Source: Bog-473 sp035534235
Lineage (GTDB): Bacteria; Actinomycetota; Acidimicrobiia; Acidimicrobiales; RAAP-2
DNA length: 64,000 bases
Assembly (NCBI GenBank): GCA_035534235.1
Contig: DATLSH010000014.1
Location: 1 to 64,000 of the forward strand
Direction of reading: 5' to 3'
Part shown: in pieces, positions 17,518-24,328 of the stretch
Position numbering within the stretch: position 1 is the first letter of the stretch
Layout: every line of letters begins with the position of its first letter
Made by a program: the position numbers and the translations under genes
Notes under the pieces: generated by a model
Seen by the model: the letters and a program-made list of their open reading frames with translations, nothing else
What the model was told of the DNA's origin: nothing
Databases searched by the model: none

Positions 17518-17771
17518 GAACCGGTCCTTTCGTGGGGGCCACCAGCGCAATGGCCCTGGTCACTTCGGGCCCGCATCTGCCGGCCGACCAGTATGGCCGA
17601 CTCCCCGGCCATTCTCCGACGGCGCCGCCGGTCCGTTCCGCCCCCTTCCCCGGAGGGGCCGCCCCGCTGCGATCTTCGTTGCAAACCGGTTGCTCCTGGT
17701 CAAGGCCACGTCGAAATAGTCCATTTGTCCCTTGAGGCAGGTCCGGAAGTCAATCAGTGTGGGTGTCGGAA
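17518..17771. other. Divergent intergenic region between ABC operon and riboswitch
   Basis: No gene is supported here. The stretch should hold the promoter of the leftward ABC operon and the promoter that drives the rightward riboswitch transcript. No clear -35/-10 pair could be fixed by eye. Confidence 0.5.
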
Positions 17772-17850
17772 GCAATCGAAAAGGCAAACCACTCGCGAGG
17801 GTGGGACGCAAAGCAAACGGGACTCTCTGAGTCAGCCGAGCCGCCGAAAT
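17772..17850 (+). promoter_or_regulatory. Cyclic-di-GMP-I (GEMM-I) riboswitch aptamer
   Basis: The sequence has all conserved blocks of the GEMM-I aptamer in order: AATCGAAAAGGCAAACC, a short P2 hairpin closed as ACTC-GCGA-GGGT, GGGACGCAAAGC, an ACGGGACTC-TCT-GAGTC hairpin (P3), then CAGCCGAGCCGCCGAA closing the fold. The GGCAAACC and GGACGCAAAGC blocks form the c-di-GMP pocket in known members. It lies 59 bases upstream of the GTG start of the exported repeat protein on the same strand, so that gene is its target. A downstream helix could hide the ribosome site. Confidence 0.94.
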
Positions 17851-17869
17851 AGCAGACCGTGCATCGCTA

Positions 17870-17908
17870 TTTACCCCGCGGCCCGATTTCTCAGGGTTAC
17901 GGGGGAAA
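17870..17908 (+). promoter_or_regulatory. Candidate expression platform hiding the ribosome site
   Basis: TTTACCCCG (17870-17878) can pair with CGGGGGAAA (17900-17908) through five G-C pairs and three A-U pairs, with one A/G mismatch between. The second strand is the ribosome site of the next gene (GGGGGAAAA just before GTG 17910). The aptamer ends 19 bases before this helix. ATAGC (17849-17853) and GCTAT (17866-17870) form a competing short stem. Control of translation by c-di-GMP is inferred. Confidence 0.5.
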
Positions 17909-17909
17909 A

Positions 17910-19769
17910 GTGCGAGAGATCACGCAGACGACGGAGGCCAGGCCCCCGCTTCGCTTCGGACGCATCGCCAGCCTGGCGGTCGCCCTGGGAGCACTCTCCG
18001 CCACCTTCGGTCTCGGGGCGATCAACTCAGCCCAGGCCGTGGCCTCCCGGACCACCAATTCTGCCTACAGCGGTGGCCAAATGATGGCAGCCGACCCCAA
18101 CGGCGGGTTCTGGACGGTCACCGGCACCGGCGCCATCTCGGCGTTCGATGGTGCTCCCATCTTCGGTTCACCCGCCCTCTCGGGCGTCCGCCCGGTTCTC
18201 CCGATTGTCGGCATGGAGGCCACGCCCAGCGGAGGTGGCTACTGGCTGGTGGCGTCCGACGGAGGGATCTTCAGCTTCGGCGACGCCCAATTCCACGGGT
18301 CCACCGGCGCCATCCACCTGAACAAGCCCATTGTGGGCATGGCGGCCACGCCCAGCGGCAAGGGCTACTGGCTGGTGGCCACCGACGGCGGGATCTTCAG
18401 CTTCGGCGACGCTCAGTTCCACGGGTCGACCGGCGCCATCCACCTGAACAAGCCGATCGTCGGGATGGCAGCCACCTCTGACGGCAGCGGTTACTGGATG
18501 GTCGCTTCCGACGGCGGGATCTTCGGCTTCGGCGACGCCCCCTTCTTCGGGTCCACGGGCGCCATCCACCTGACCCAGCCCATTGTCGGCATGTTGGCCA
18601 CGCCCGATGGCGGCGGCTACTGGCTTGTGGCGTCGGACGGCGGCATCTTCGGCTTCGGCGACGCCCCCTTCTACGGGTCCCTGGGTGGCAGCGGCCAGTC
18701 GGTCGCCGGCATGATCGTCAACCCCTCGACGGCCGGCTACACCTTGGTGGCCACCGACGGCACGCCCTCAGCCTTCACCCCCTCACTGGCGAGCTCTTCG
18801 CCGGCCGTCACACCCCCGGCCGTCACACCCCCGGCCGTCACACCCCCGGTCAACAGCTCGCTTCTCCAGGGTGCCTACGCTGGCGGTGTCAACCCGGCAG
18901 GCGTGACCGCCTTCGGCGCCTCCACCGGCACCCACCCCACCATCGCCTCGGACTACCTCCCGGGCTCCAGCGGGTGGGCCGGCATGGACGGTGCCGGCGG
19001 GAGCCTCTCCTGGATGCTCGGTGGCGGGTGGGCCGGCAGCGGCTACACCCTTTCGCTGGGCGTGCCCATCATCCCCACCGACTCCAACGGCACCCCCATG
19101 GGTACCTTGGCCCAGGGCGCCACCGGGGCCTACAACAACTACTACGTGACCCTGGCGCAGACTTTGATCGCCGGTGGTGAGTCCAACGCCTACCTCCGCC
19201 TCGGTTGGGAGTTCGACGGGAACTGGTACACCTGGGCCGCCTCCACCCCGGCTGCCGAGGCCAGCTACGCGGCCTACTTCCGCCAGATCGTCACCGCCAT
19301 GCGCTCGGTGGCCGGTGCGAACTTCAGGTTCGTCTGGAACCCCGACGCCTCGGCCTTCACCACCCAGGCCGTCAACGGGGGTTACGACGTCTCCCTGGCC
19401 TACCCGGGCAAGGCCTACGTCGACGACATCGCCATCGACGTCTACGACCAGAGCTGGGCCAACCCGATGACCCCGACCAACGTCTGGAACCAGACCACGC
19501 TCCCCACCCTGGTCGCGTCCCAGCAGTTCGCAGCCGCCCAGGGCGTCCCGCTCGCCGTCACCGAATGGGGAGTGGCCATCCGCAGTGACGGGCACGGCCT
19601 GGGCGACGACCCTCTCTTCGTGAACAACATGATCTCTTGGATGAAGAACCCGGCCAACAACGTCGCCTTCGAGAGCTACTTCAACTTCGATGTCACCGGT
19701 CAGGTGGACGCCATCAACGACGGGAACTTCACGCTTTCCCTGGCGGCCTTCACCGCCGGTATGGCCTGA
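17910..19769 (+). CDS. Exported repeat protein with C-terminal glycosidase-like domain
   Basis: From GTG 17910 the protein has 619 residues. It starts with a basic stretch and a hydrophobic signal segment (IASLAVALGALSATFGLGAINSAQAVA). Residues about 55-290 are imperfect 42-residue repeats of the type IVGMAATPSGKGYWLVASDGG followed by IFSFGDAQFHGS, a motif frequent in exported actinobacterial proteins. A PAVTPP linker follows. The last 290 residues resemble GH26-type beta-mannanases: LRLGWEFDGNWYTW offers the acid/base Glu and PLAVTEWGV the nucleophile Glu. Likely an exopolysaccharide or wall-glycan hydrolase; the substrate is unknown. It sits under a c-di-GMP riboswitch. Confidence 0.85.
   Translation: MREITQTTEARPPLRFGRIASLAVALGALSATFGLGAINSAQAVASRTTNSAYSGGQMMAADPNGGFWTVTGTGAISAFDGAPIFGSPALSGVRPVLPIVGMEATPSGGGYWLVASDGGIFSFGDAQFHGSTGAIHLNKPIVGMAATPSGKGYWLVATDGGIFSFGDAQFHGSTGAIHLNKPIVGMAATSDGSGYWMVASDGGIFGFGDAPFFGSTGAIHLTQPIVGMLATPDGGGYWLVASDGGIFGFGDAPFYGSLGGSGQSVAGMIVNPSTAGYTLVATDGTPSAFTPSLASSSPAVTPPAVTPPAVTPPVNSSLLQGAYAGGVNPAGVTAFGASTGTHPTIASDYLPGSSGWAGMDGAGGSLSWMLGGGWAGSGYTLSLGVPIIPTDSNGTPMGTLAQGATGAYNNYYVTLAQTLIAGGESNAYLRLGWEFDGNWYTWAASTPAAEASYAAYFRQIVTAMRSVAGANFRFVWNPDASAFTTQAVNGGYDVSLAYPGKAYVDDIAIDVYDQSWANPMTPTNVWNQTTLPTLVASQQFAAAQGVPLAVTEWGVAIRSDGHGLGDDPLFVNNMISWMKNPANNVAFESYFNFDVTGQVDAINDGNFTLSLAAFTAGMA
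18204..18707 (+). repeat. 126-base coding repeats in the exported protein
   Basis: About four well-conserved copies of a 126-base unit (42 codons), each containing GYWLVA/TSDGG and GFGDA, run in tandem; more diverged copies lie on both sides. The two middle units are nearly identical at DNA level, which favours slippage or recombination and copy-number variation. Confidence 0.85.
18804..18848 (+). repeat. Three perfect 15-base tandem repeats (linker)
   Basis: The unit GCCGTCACACCCCCG occurs three times without a break and encodes AVTPP repeats, the linker between the repeat region and the glycosidase-like domain. Perfect short repeats of this kind change length easily. Confidence 0.9.
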
Positions 19770-19796
19770 TCTCGGCTCCCGGAATCCCGCCTGCGC

Positions 19797-20996
19797 TTAG
19801 GTTCCGGGGACGGGGTCCGGCTCCGATCCGGCCGGTTCGAGAGGGATGTGCCAGGTGAGCCGGGTCCCCCCCTCCCTGGACTTCCCCAGATCGAGCCCAC
19901 CACCCAGTCGCTCGGCACGGCTGCGCATGTTCCTCAGGCCCCGCCCGCCGTCGCCGGCGTCGCTCATGCCGCGCCCGTTGTCGGCCACCACCAGGCGCAA
20001 TTCGTCCCCCGCGGTGATCGTGATGATGACGTCGGTGGCCACCGCGTGCTTGCCCACATTGGTCAGAGCCTCCCGCAGCGTGGCCAGCGCATGGTCGGAA
20101 TGCGATCCGGTGATGGCGGTATCGACCGGTCCGCTGAAGGTCACCTGGGGATGCGTCCCCAGCATCGGCTTCAACTCGTGCAGGAGGTCAAGCACCTTGG
20201 GCCGGAATCCCTCCTTGTTGATGGTGACCTCAAGGTCGAAGATCGCCGTGCGGAGCTGGCGAATTGTCTCATCGAGCTTGTCGATGGCGTCACTGATCCT
20301 GCTGGCCACCTCGGGACGGTCGACCATGCGGGCCGTGCCCTGCAGCGAGAGGCCGACAGCGAAGAGCCGCTGAATGATTGAGTCATGAAGGTCGCGGGCG
20401 ATGCGATCCCGATCCTCGGTAAGCGTGTAGTCCCGCACCACGGCATGGAGCCGGGCGTTCTCAATCGCAATTCCCGCCGCCATGGCCAACGCCATGACGG
20501 TGGCCTCGTCATCGTCGGAGAACTCCTCCGCGTTCGTCTTGTTGGTGAGATAGAGGTTGCCGTACACCTCGCCATGGACGCGCACCGGGACCCCCAGGAA
20601 TGAGGTCATGATCGGATGATTGCCGGGCACACCGTAGCTGTCCGGGCTCTCCCGGAGGTTGGCCAGGCGCAGGGGGATGGCGTCCGCGATCAGGGTGCCG
20701 AGGACGCCGCGACCAGTCGGTCGGGGCCCGATCTTCTGCTCCTCCTCGGGGTCGAGGCCCACCGTGAGGAATTGATCGAGGGAGTTGCGAGTCTCGCTCA
20801 GCACACCGAGCGCGCCGTATTGGGCGTCGACCAGGTCGCGGGCCTCCTCGACGATGCGCCGGAGCACGACGGGCAGGCTGAGCTCGCCGTCCAGCATCAT
20901 GATGGCGCGCACCAGCCGGCGCAGCTTGACTGGATCGTCAATCAAGTCGAAGGGCTGCACGCCGCCAAGGCTAGTGGCCGGTGATCGGTACTTCAC
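19797..20996 (-). CDS. DevS/DosS-type sensor histidine kinase with a GAF domain
   Basis: A 399-residue cytoplasmic kinase. Residues 41-182 form one GAF domain; the HisKA_3 box is DRDRIARDLHDSIIQRLF with phosphoacceptor His204, and the ATPase domain has the N-box around HALATLREALTNVGKHA and G-box DNGRGMSDAGDGGRGL. Mycobacterial DosS/DosT have two GAF domains and bind haem in the first; whether this single GAF binds haem cannot be told. A shorter start at GTG 20960 is possible. The divergent response-regulator gene starts 47 bases away and is the obvious partner. Confidence 0.9.
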   Translation of the reverse strand: MKYRSPATSLGGVQPFDLIDDPVKLRRLVRAIMMLDGELSLPVVLRRIVEEARDLVDAQYGALGVLSETRNSLDQFLTVGLDPEEEQKIGPRPTGRGVLGTLIADAIPLRLANLRESPDSYGVPGNHPIMTSFLGVPVRVHGEVYGNLYLTNKTNAEEFSDDDEATVMALAMAAGIAIENARLHAVVRDYTLTEDRDRIARDLHDSIIQRLFAVGLSLQGTARMVDRPEVASRISDAIDKLDETIRQLRTAIFDLEVTINKEGFRPKVLDLLHELKPMLGTHPQVTFSGPVDTAITGSHSDHALATLREALTNVGKHAVATDVIITITAGDELRLVVADNGRGMSDAGDGGRGLRNMRSRAERLGGGLDLGKSREGGTRLTWHIPLEPAGSEPDPVPGT

Positions 20997-21029
20997 CGCC
21001 CGTTCGCGACCACGCCGGTGCCCGTCATG

Positions 21030-21039
21030 CCAATATTGG
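21030..21039. promoter_or_regulatory. CCAATATTGG palindrome at the response-regulator start
   Basis: A perfect 10-base palindrome that touches the ribosome site (GGGGA) of the response regulator, four bases before its ATG. The half site CCAATA recurs in a spaced palindrome at 22125-22142. Possible operator for autoregulation; inference only. Confidence 0.4.
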
Positions 21040-21043
21040 GGAA

Positions 21044-21700
21044 ATGACGATCCGGGTCTTTCTCCTCGATGACCATGAGCTGGTCCGGACCGGCTTGCGT
21101 GCCCTGCTGGAGGCCGAGGACGACATGGAGGTCGTGGGCGAGGCGGGCACCGCCGAGCAGGGATTGGCGGACATAGGGGCCTCGCAGCCCGACGTGGCCA
21201 TCCTCGACGTGCGGCTGCCCGACGGCAACGGCATCGAAGTGTGCCGTGAAGTGCAATCCCTCTACCCGAGAATCCGGTGCCTCATGCTCACGTCGTACTC
21301 TGACGACGATGCTCTCTTTGCCAGCATCATGGCGGGTGCCTACGGGTACGTCTTGAAGGAAGTCGGCAGCCGGGACCTCCTGGGCGACATCCGTCGGGTG
21401 AACCGGGGGGTCTCCCTCCTCGACCGCAACCTGACCGAAGACCTCTTCGACAGGCTGCGCAAGGATCACGAGGCGGAATCGCGCCTCACCATTCTCACTC
21501 CTCAGGAGCGCAAGGTCCTCGAACTGATCGCGCGCGGTCGGTCGAACCGCCAGATCGCGGAGGAACTCTTCCTGGCGGAGACGACCGTCAAGAACTACGT
21601 CTCGAGCCTGCTGGCCAAGCTCGGGATGCGCCGGCGGACCGAGGCGGCTGTGTACGCCGCCGTCCTGGCCGAAAGGAAGTTGTCCGGCCCCCCCGCCTGA
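21044..21700 (+). CDS. DevR/NarL-family response regulator
   Basis: A 218-residue regulator. The receiver domain has VFLLDDHELVRTG, phosphoacceptor Asp55 in VAILDVRLPDG, and the switch residues in MLTSYSDDD and YVLKE. The C-terminal LuxR helix-turn-helix reads LTPQERKVLELIARGRSNRQIAEELFLAETTVKNYVSSLLAKL. It closely follows the mycobacterial DosR (DevR) layout. ATG 21044 has GGGGA ahead and is preferred to upstream in-frame starts. Divergent from the kinase gene, and thus probably regulated from the shared 47-base gap. Confidence 0.93.
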   Translation: MTIRVFLLDDHELVRTGLRALLEAEDDMEVVGEAGTAEQGLADIGASQPDVAILDVRLPDGNGIEVCREVQSLYPRIRCLMLTSYSDDDALFASIMAGAYGYVLKEVGSRDLLGDIRRVNRGVSLLDRNLTEDLFDRLRKDHEAESRLTILTPQERKVLELIARGRSNRQIAEELFLAETTVKNYVSSLLAKLGMRRRTEAAVYAAVLAERKLSGPPA

Positions 21701-21748
21701 GGGCACGGCGGACCCGGTGGGCCGGCGGGGACTCCCCGGGTGGTCCGG

Positions 21749-22093
21749 TCAGGCGGTCACCCGGCGTGCGTCGGCGAGGGTGCGGAAGTCGACCCCGCAT
21801 TTCTGGAGCAGTTCCTCAAGCCGAAGGCGCTCGGCGATCGGATTGACGAAGAGCTCGGGATCGCCCTGAATTCCCACGGCGGAGCACAGCCGCAGGAGCA
21901 TGCGGTCGTGATCGAGTTCAAGCGCCAGTTCTTCGGCCATGACCCGCCCATCACCGGACCCTTTTTCCTGCAGGCGCTGGCGGCACTGGAGCAGGATGAC
22001 CACCATCTCGTCCTGTGACTCGGGGAGCACCAAGGGGTCGGCGTCCGCGCACAGAACGCTGAGCAACTCGCTGTACATCGACATTACTGCCAT
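21749..22093 (-). CDS. Small hypothetical protein, possibly alpha-helical
   Basis: A 114-residue acidic, leucine-rich protein without signal peptide or membrane helix. It is mostly predicted helix by eye (ELLSVLCADADPL, MVVILLQCRQRLQEK, AERLRLEELLQKCGVDF). I do not recognise the family. Its codon pattern looks coding and it lies between the response regulator and the GGDEF gene. Starts at ATG 22093 or ATG 22084; neither has a strong ribosome site. A CCAATA-N6-TATTGG palindrome lies 32 bases upstream, so it may belong to the regulon of the adjacent response regulator. Confidence 0.6.
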   Translation of the reverse strand: MAVMSMYSELLSVLCADADPLVLPESQDEMVVILLQCRQRLQEKGSGDGRVMAEELALELDHDRMLLRLCSAVGIQGDPELFVNPIAERLRLEELLQKCGVDFRTLADARRVTA

Positions 22094-22124
22094 CGTCGCC
22101 CGGATGGGGTGTGGGCCACTAGAT

Positions 22125-22142
22125 CCAATATTCCCCTATTGG
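22125..22142. promoter_or_regulatory. CCAATA-N6-TATTGG palindrome upstream of the small hypothetical gene
   Basis: Perfect 6-base half sites CCAATA (22125-22130) and TATTGG (22137-22142) surround TTCCCC; GGGGACAATT continues after it. The same half sites, without spacer, occur at the response-regulator start. The placement 32 bases before the start of the leftward gene suits an operator or activator site. Confidence 0.45.
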
Positions 22143-22203
22143 GGACAATTTGATGCTCAACGGACCACGCCGGCCGGATTCTGAGCCGTGCGTTGCCGGA
22201 GTT

Positions 22204-22917
22204 TCAGCCGCCGAGCCCTCGCTTCTGCCTGTTCCCCGCCCGGGTGGCGCGATCAGCTCGGGACAGGACGTCCTCGGCTGATTCGGAGTCCCGGGCCACG
22301 GCAATACCGACGACCGCCTGAAATTGAACCTCGTGCCCACCGACGACAACCGGATCATCGAGGGTCGCTCGGAGCCGCTGGGTCAACATGTCGACGGCTG
22401 GTTCGTCGCTGACCGACATCACAGCCACCAATTCGCTTCCGGCGACCCGCCCGATGGTGTCCTCGGTGCGCAGGATCGCCGTCAGGCGGCGGGTCATCTC
22501 GCAGAGCACTTCGTTCCCGCTGGCGTAGCCGAGCTCAAAGTTGATCTCTCCGAGATTTGCCAGATCGATGTGGCAGACGAACACCTGGCCGCCGTGCCGT
22601 TGGCGCCGGGTGAGCGCCTGGGCCAAGCGGTCGAGCAGAAGGAGCTTATTCGCCAATCCGGTGTGGGGATCGGCCATGGAGAGCTGCCAGAGGTGGTCGT
22701 ACTTCCCCGACCGTGGGGACTTGGCACCCGGTGGCGGCTCGCTGCCACCCACCGTGGTGAACTGATCGAACATCGACTCAACACTCCCAACTGCTTGGGC
22801 CGGCGTCGGTTCGGGAGTTGCGTCGTGGTTGGGTTCCATGAGACGAAGTGGCTCACGCGCTGGGGCGCCCGTGCGTGATTGTACCCGCTCTCGTCCAAAC
22901 ATCTTTCTCGTGATCAT
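22204..22917 (-). CDS. GGDEF-family protein with degenerate catalytic motif
   Basis: A 237-residue protein. Residues 1-70 are polar and likely disordered; residues 75-230 form a GGDEF domain (DPHTGLANKLLLLDRL at its start, FVCHIDLANLGEIN in the core). The catalytic GGDEF is AGSEL at 159-163, so the magnesium-binding and GTP-binding residues of an active diguanylate cyclase are altered. The inhibitory RxxD site (RTED, 150-153) lies five residues before, at the usual spacing. This argues for a c-di-GMP-binding or GTP-binding sensor rather than a synthase. ATG 22917 has GAGGGGGGA ahead and is preferred to 22965. No sensor or membrane domain is visible. Confidence 0.85.
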   Translation of the reverse strand: MITRKMFGRERVQSRTGAPAREPLRLMEPNHDATPEPTPAQAVGSVESMFDQFTTVGGSEPPPGAKSPRSGKYDHLWQLSMADPHTGLANKLLLLDRLAQALTRRQRHGGQVFVCHIDLANLGEINFELGYASGNEVLCEMTRRLTAILRTEDTIGRVAGSELVAVMSVSDEPAVDMLTQRLRATLDDPVVVGGHEVQFQAVVGIAVARDSESAEDVLSRADRATRAGNRQKRGLGG

Positions 22918-23149
22918 GACGCCGTCCCCCCTCAGGAATGCAATGCCTCTCTCACCCTTATCCAAGATCGGGCAAGCTGGCTAGTGCCATTAGTCACATC
23001 CGTCCGTCCGCTCCCGAATGCGCAGCCCACGGGCCCCGTCGGGATCGGGCTCAAGTCTACCCGCGCCCCTGCCGATCGCCCACGCGAGACCGCTGCGGTC
23101 GGACGCCCGAAGTGGGCGCGCCGCGCCGGATCGCGCCAGACTTCCGGTC

Positions 23150-24328
23150 ATGACCAGGTCGACGGCCGGCCCGAACCCGATCACCGACCGCCAGCGCCTT
23201 GAGGACCTGTGTGCCGAGGTGGCTGCCGAGGAATTCTACGGTATCGACACCGAGTTCCACACCGAGCGCACGTACTATCCGCAACTGGCCCTGATTCAGC
23301 TGGCGTGGCGTGACCAGGTGGCCCTGGTGGACCCACTGGCCGTGGACCCCGGACCCCTGGCCCACCTCTTCTCCGGTCCCGGTGTCGCGGTGGCCCACGC
23401 GGCCGAACAGGATCTTCAGGTGCTCACCGCGGCCTGCGGCGCCACGCCGGCCACTGTCTTCGACACCCAGATCGTGGCCGGCTTCCTGGGCCTGTCTTCC
23501 CCGTCCCTGGCTCGTCTGGCCGATCAGATCCTCGGGGTCTCGCTGCCCAAGGCCGACCGGCTCTCCGACTGGATCCACCGACCCATCTCTGATCGGCAGC
23601 TCACCTACGCCGCCAATGACGTCGCCTACCTCCTTGAGTTGCGTGCCGTCCTGAGCGAGAAGCTCGCAGCCCTGGGACGCCTGGAATGGGCCCTCGAAGA
23701 GTGCGCTCAGGTGCTCGGAGACCAGCCTCGGACGCGGGTGCCCGAGGAGAGTTGGTGGAAGATGGGCGATGTCAGGAGCATGTCGGGCCGCGCCCGCGCC
23801 GTCGCCCAGGAGGTGGCCGCGTGGCGGGAGCGCAAGGCGGCGGCAACCGACCGTCCCCGGAGGACCGTCCTCTCGGACCTCGGCCTCCTCGCCGTCGCCC
23901 AGCGGCCGCCCCGTGACGAGGGGGAGCTCCGGAACCTGCGCGGCGTGGACGGGCGACATTTGGCCCAAAGGGGTGCGGCGGCCATCCTGGAAGCCGTTCA
24001 CCGTGGGCTCAACCTGCCTCCGGGGGAGCTGAGGTTGCCACCCGAGGGGAAGGACGCCCTGGTTCCGCCGGCCGCCCTGGCCGTCTGCACGGGCCTGGTG
24101 CGCCACATCGCCGACAACCTCTCCTTCGATCAGGGCCTCCTGGCCACGCGCGCCGACATCGCACAGCGGCTGAGCGGGGGGCCCAGCCGGCTCGATACGG
24201 GGTGGCGCCGCGCCATCGCCGGCGATCCGCTGGACCGCCTGATCGCCGGAGAGGTGGCCGTGACCTTCGGCCCGGAGGGCACGCTGGTGCTGGAGGAGCG
24301 GTCGTTCCGGGCCAGCCCGTTCAGTTGA
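23150..24328 (+). CDS. rnd: Ribonuclease D-like 3'-5' exonuclease with HRDC domain
   Basis: A 392-residue protein of RNase D type. The DEDD exonuclease residues are in YGIDTEFHTERTYYP, AHAAEQDLQVL and YAANDVAYLL; the HRDC domain follows from about residue 210. It trims structured RNAs such as tRNA precursors. The start at ATG 23150 is chosen because the 44 upstream residues are low-complexity and unlike the family. Its 3' end overlaps the convergent acyl-CoA synthetase gene by eight bases. Confidence 0.92.
   Translation: MTRSTAGPNPITDRQRLEDLCAEVAAEEFYGIDTEFHTERTYYPQLALIQLAWRDQVALVDPLAVDPGPLAHLFSGPGVAVAHAAEQDLQVLTAACGATPATVFDTQIVAGFLGLSSPSLARLADQILGVSLPKADRLSDWIHRPISDRQLTYAANDVAYLLELRAVLSEKLAALGRLEWALEECAQVLGDQPRTRVPEESWWKMGDVRSMSGRARAVAQEVAAWRERKAAATDRPRRTVLSDLGLLAVAQRPPRDEGELRNLRGVDGRHLAQRGAAAILEAVHRGLNLPPGELRLPPEGKDALVPPAALAVCTGLVRHIADNLSFDQGLLATRADIAQRLSGGPSRLDTGWRRAIAGDPLDRLIAGEVAVTFGPEGTLVLEERSFRASPFS

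Noticed and set aside
21740..22018. Plus-strand open frame opposite the small hypothetical gene
   Set aside because: No ribosome site; the minus frame shows the more protein-like composition (helical Leu/Glu pattern). This choice is moderate, not certain.
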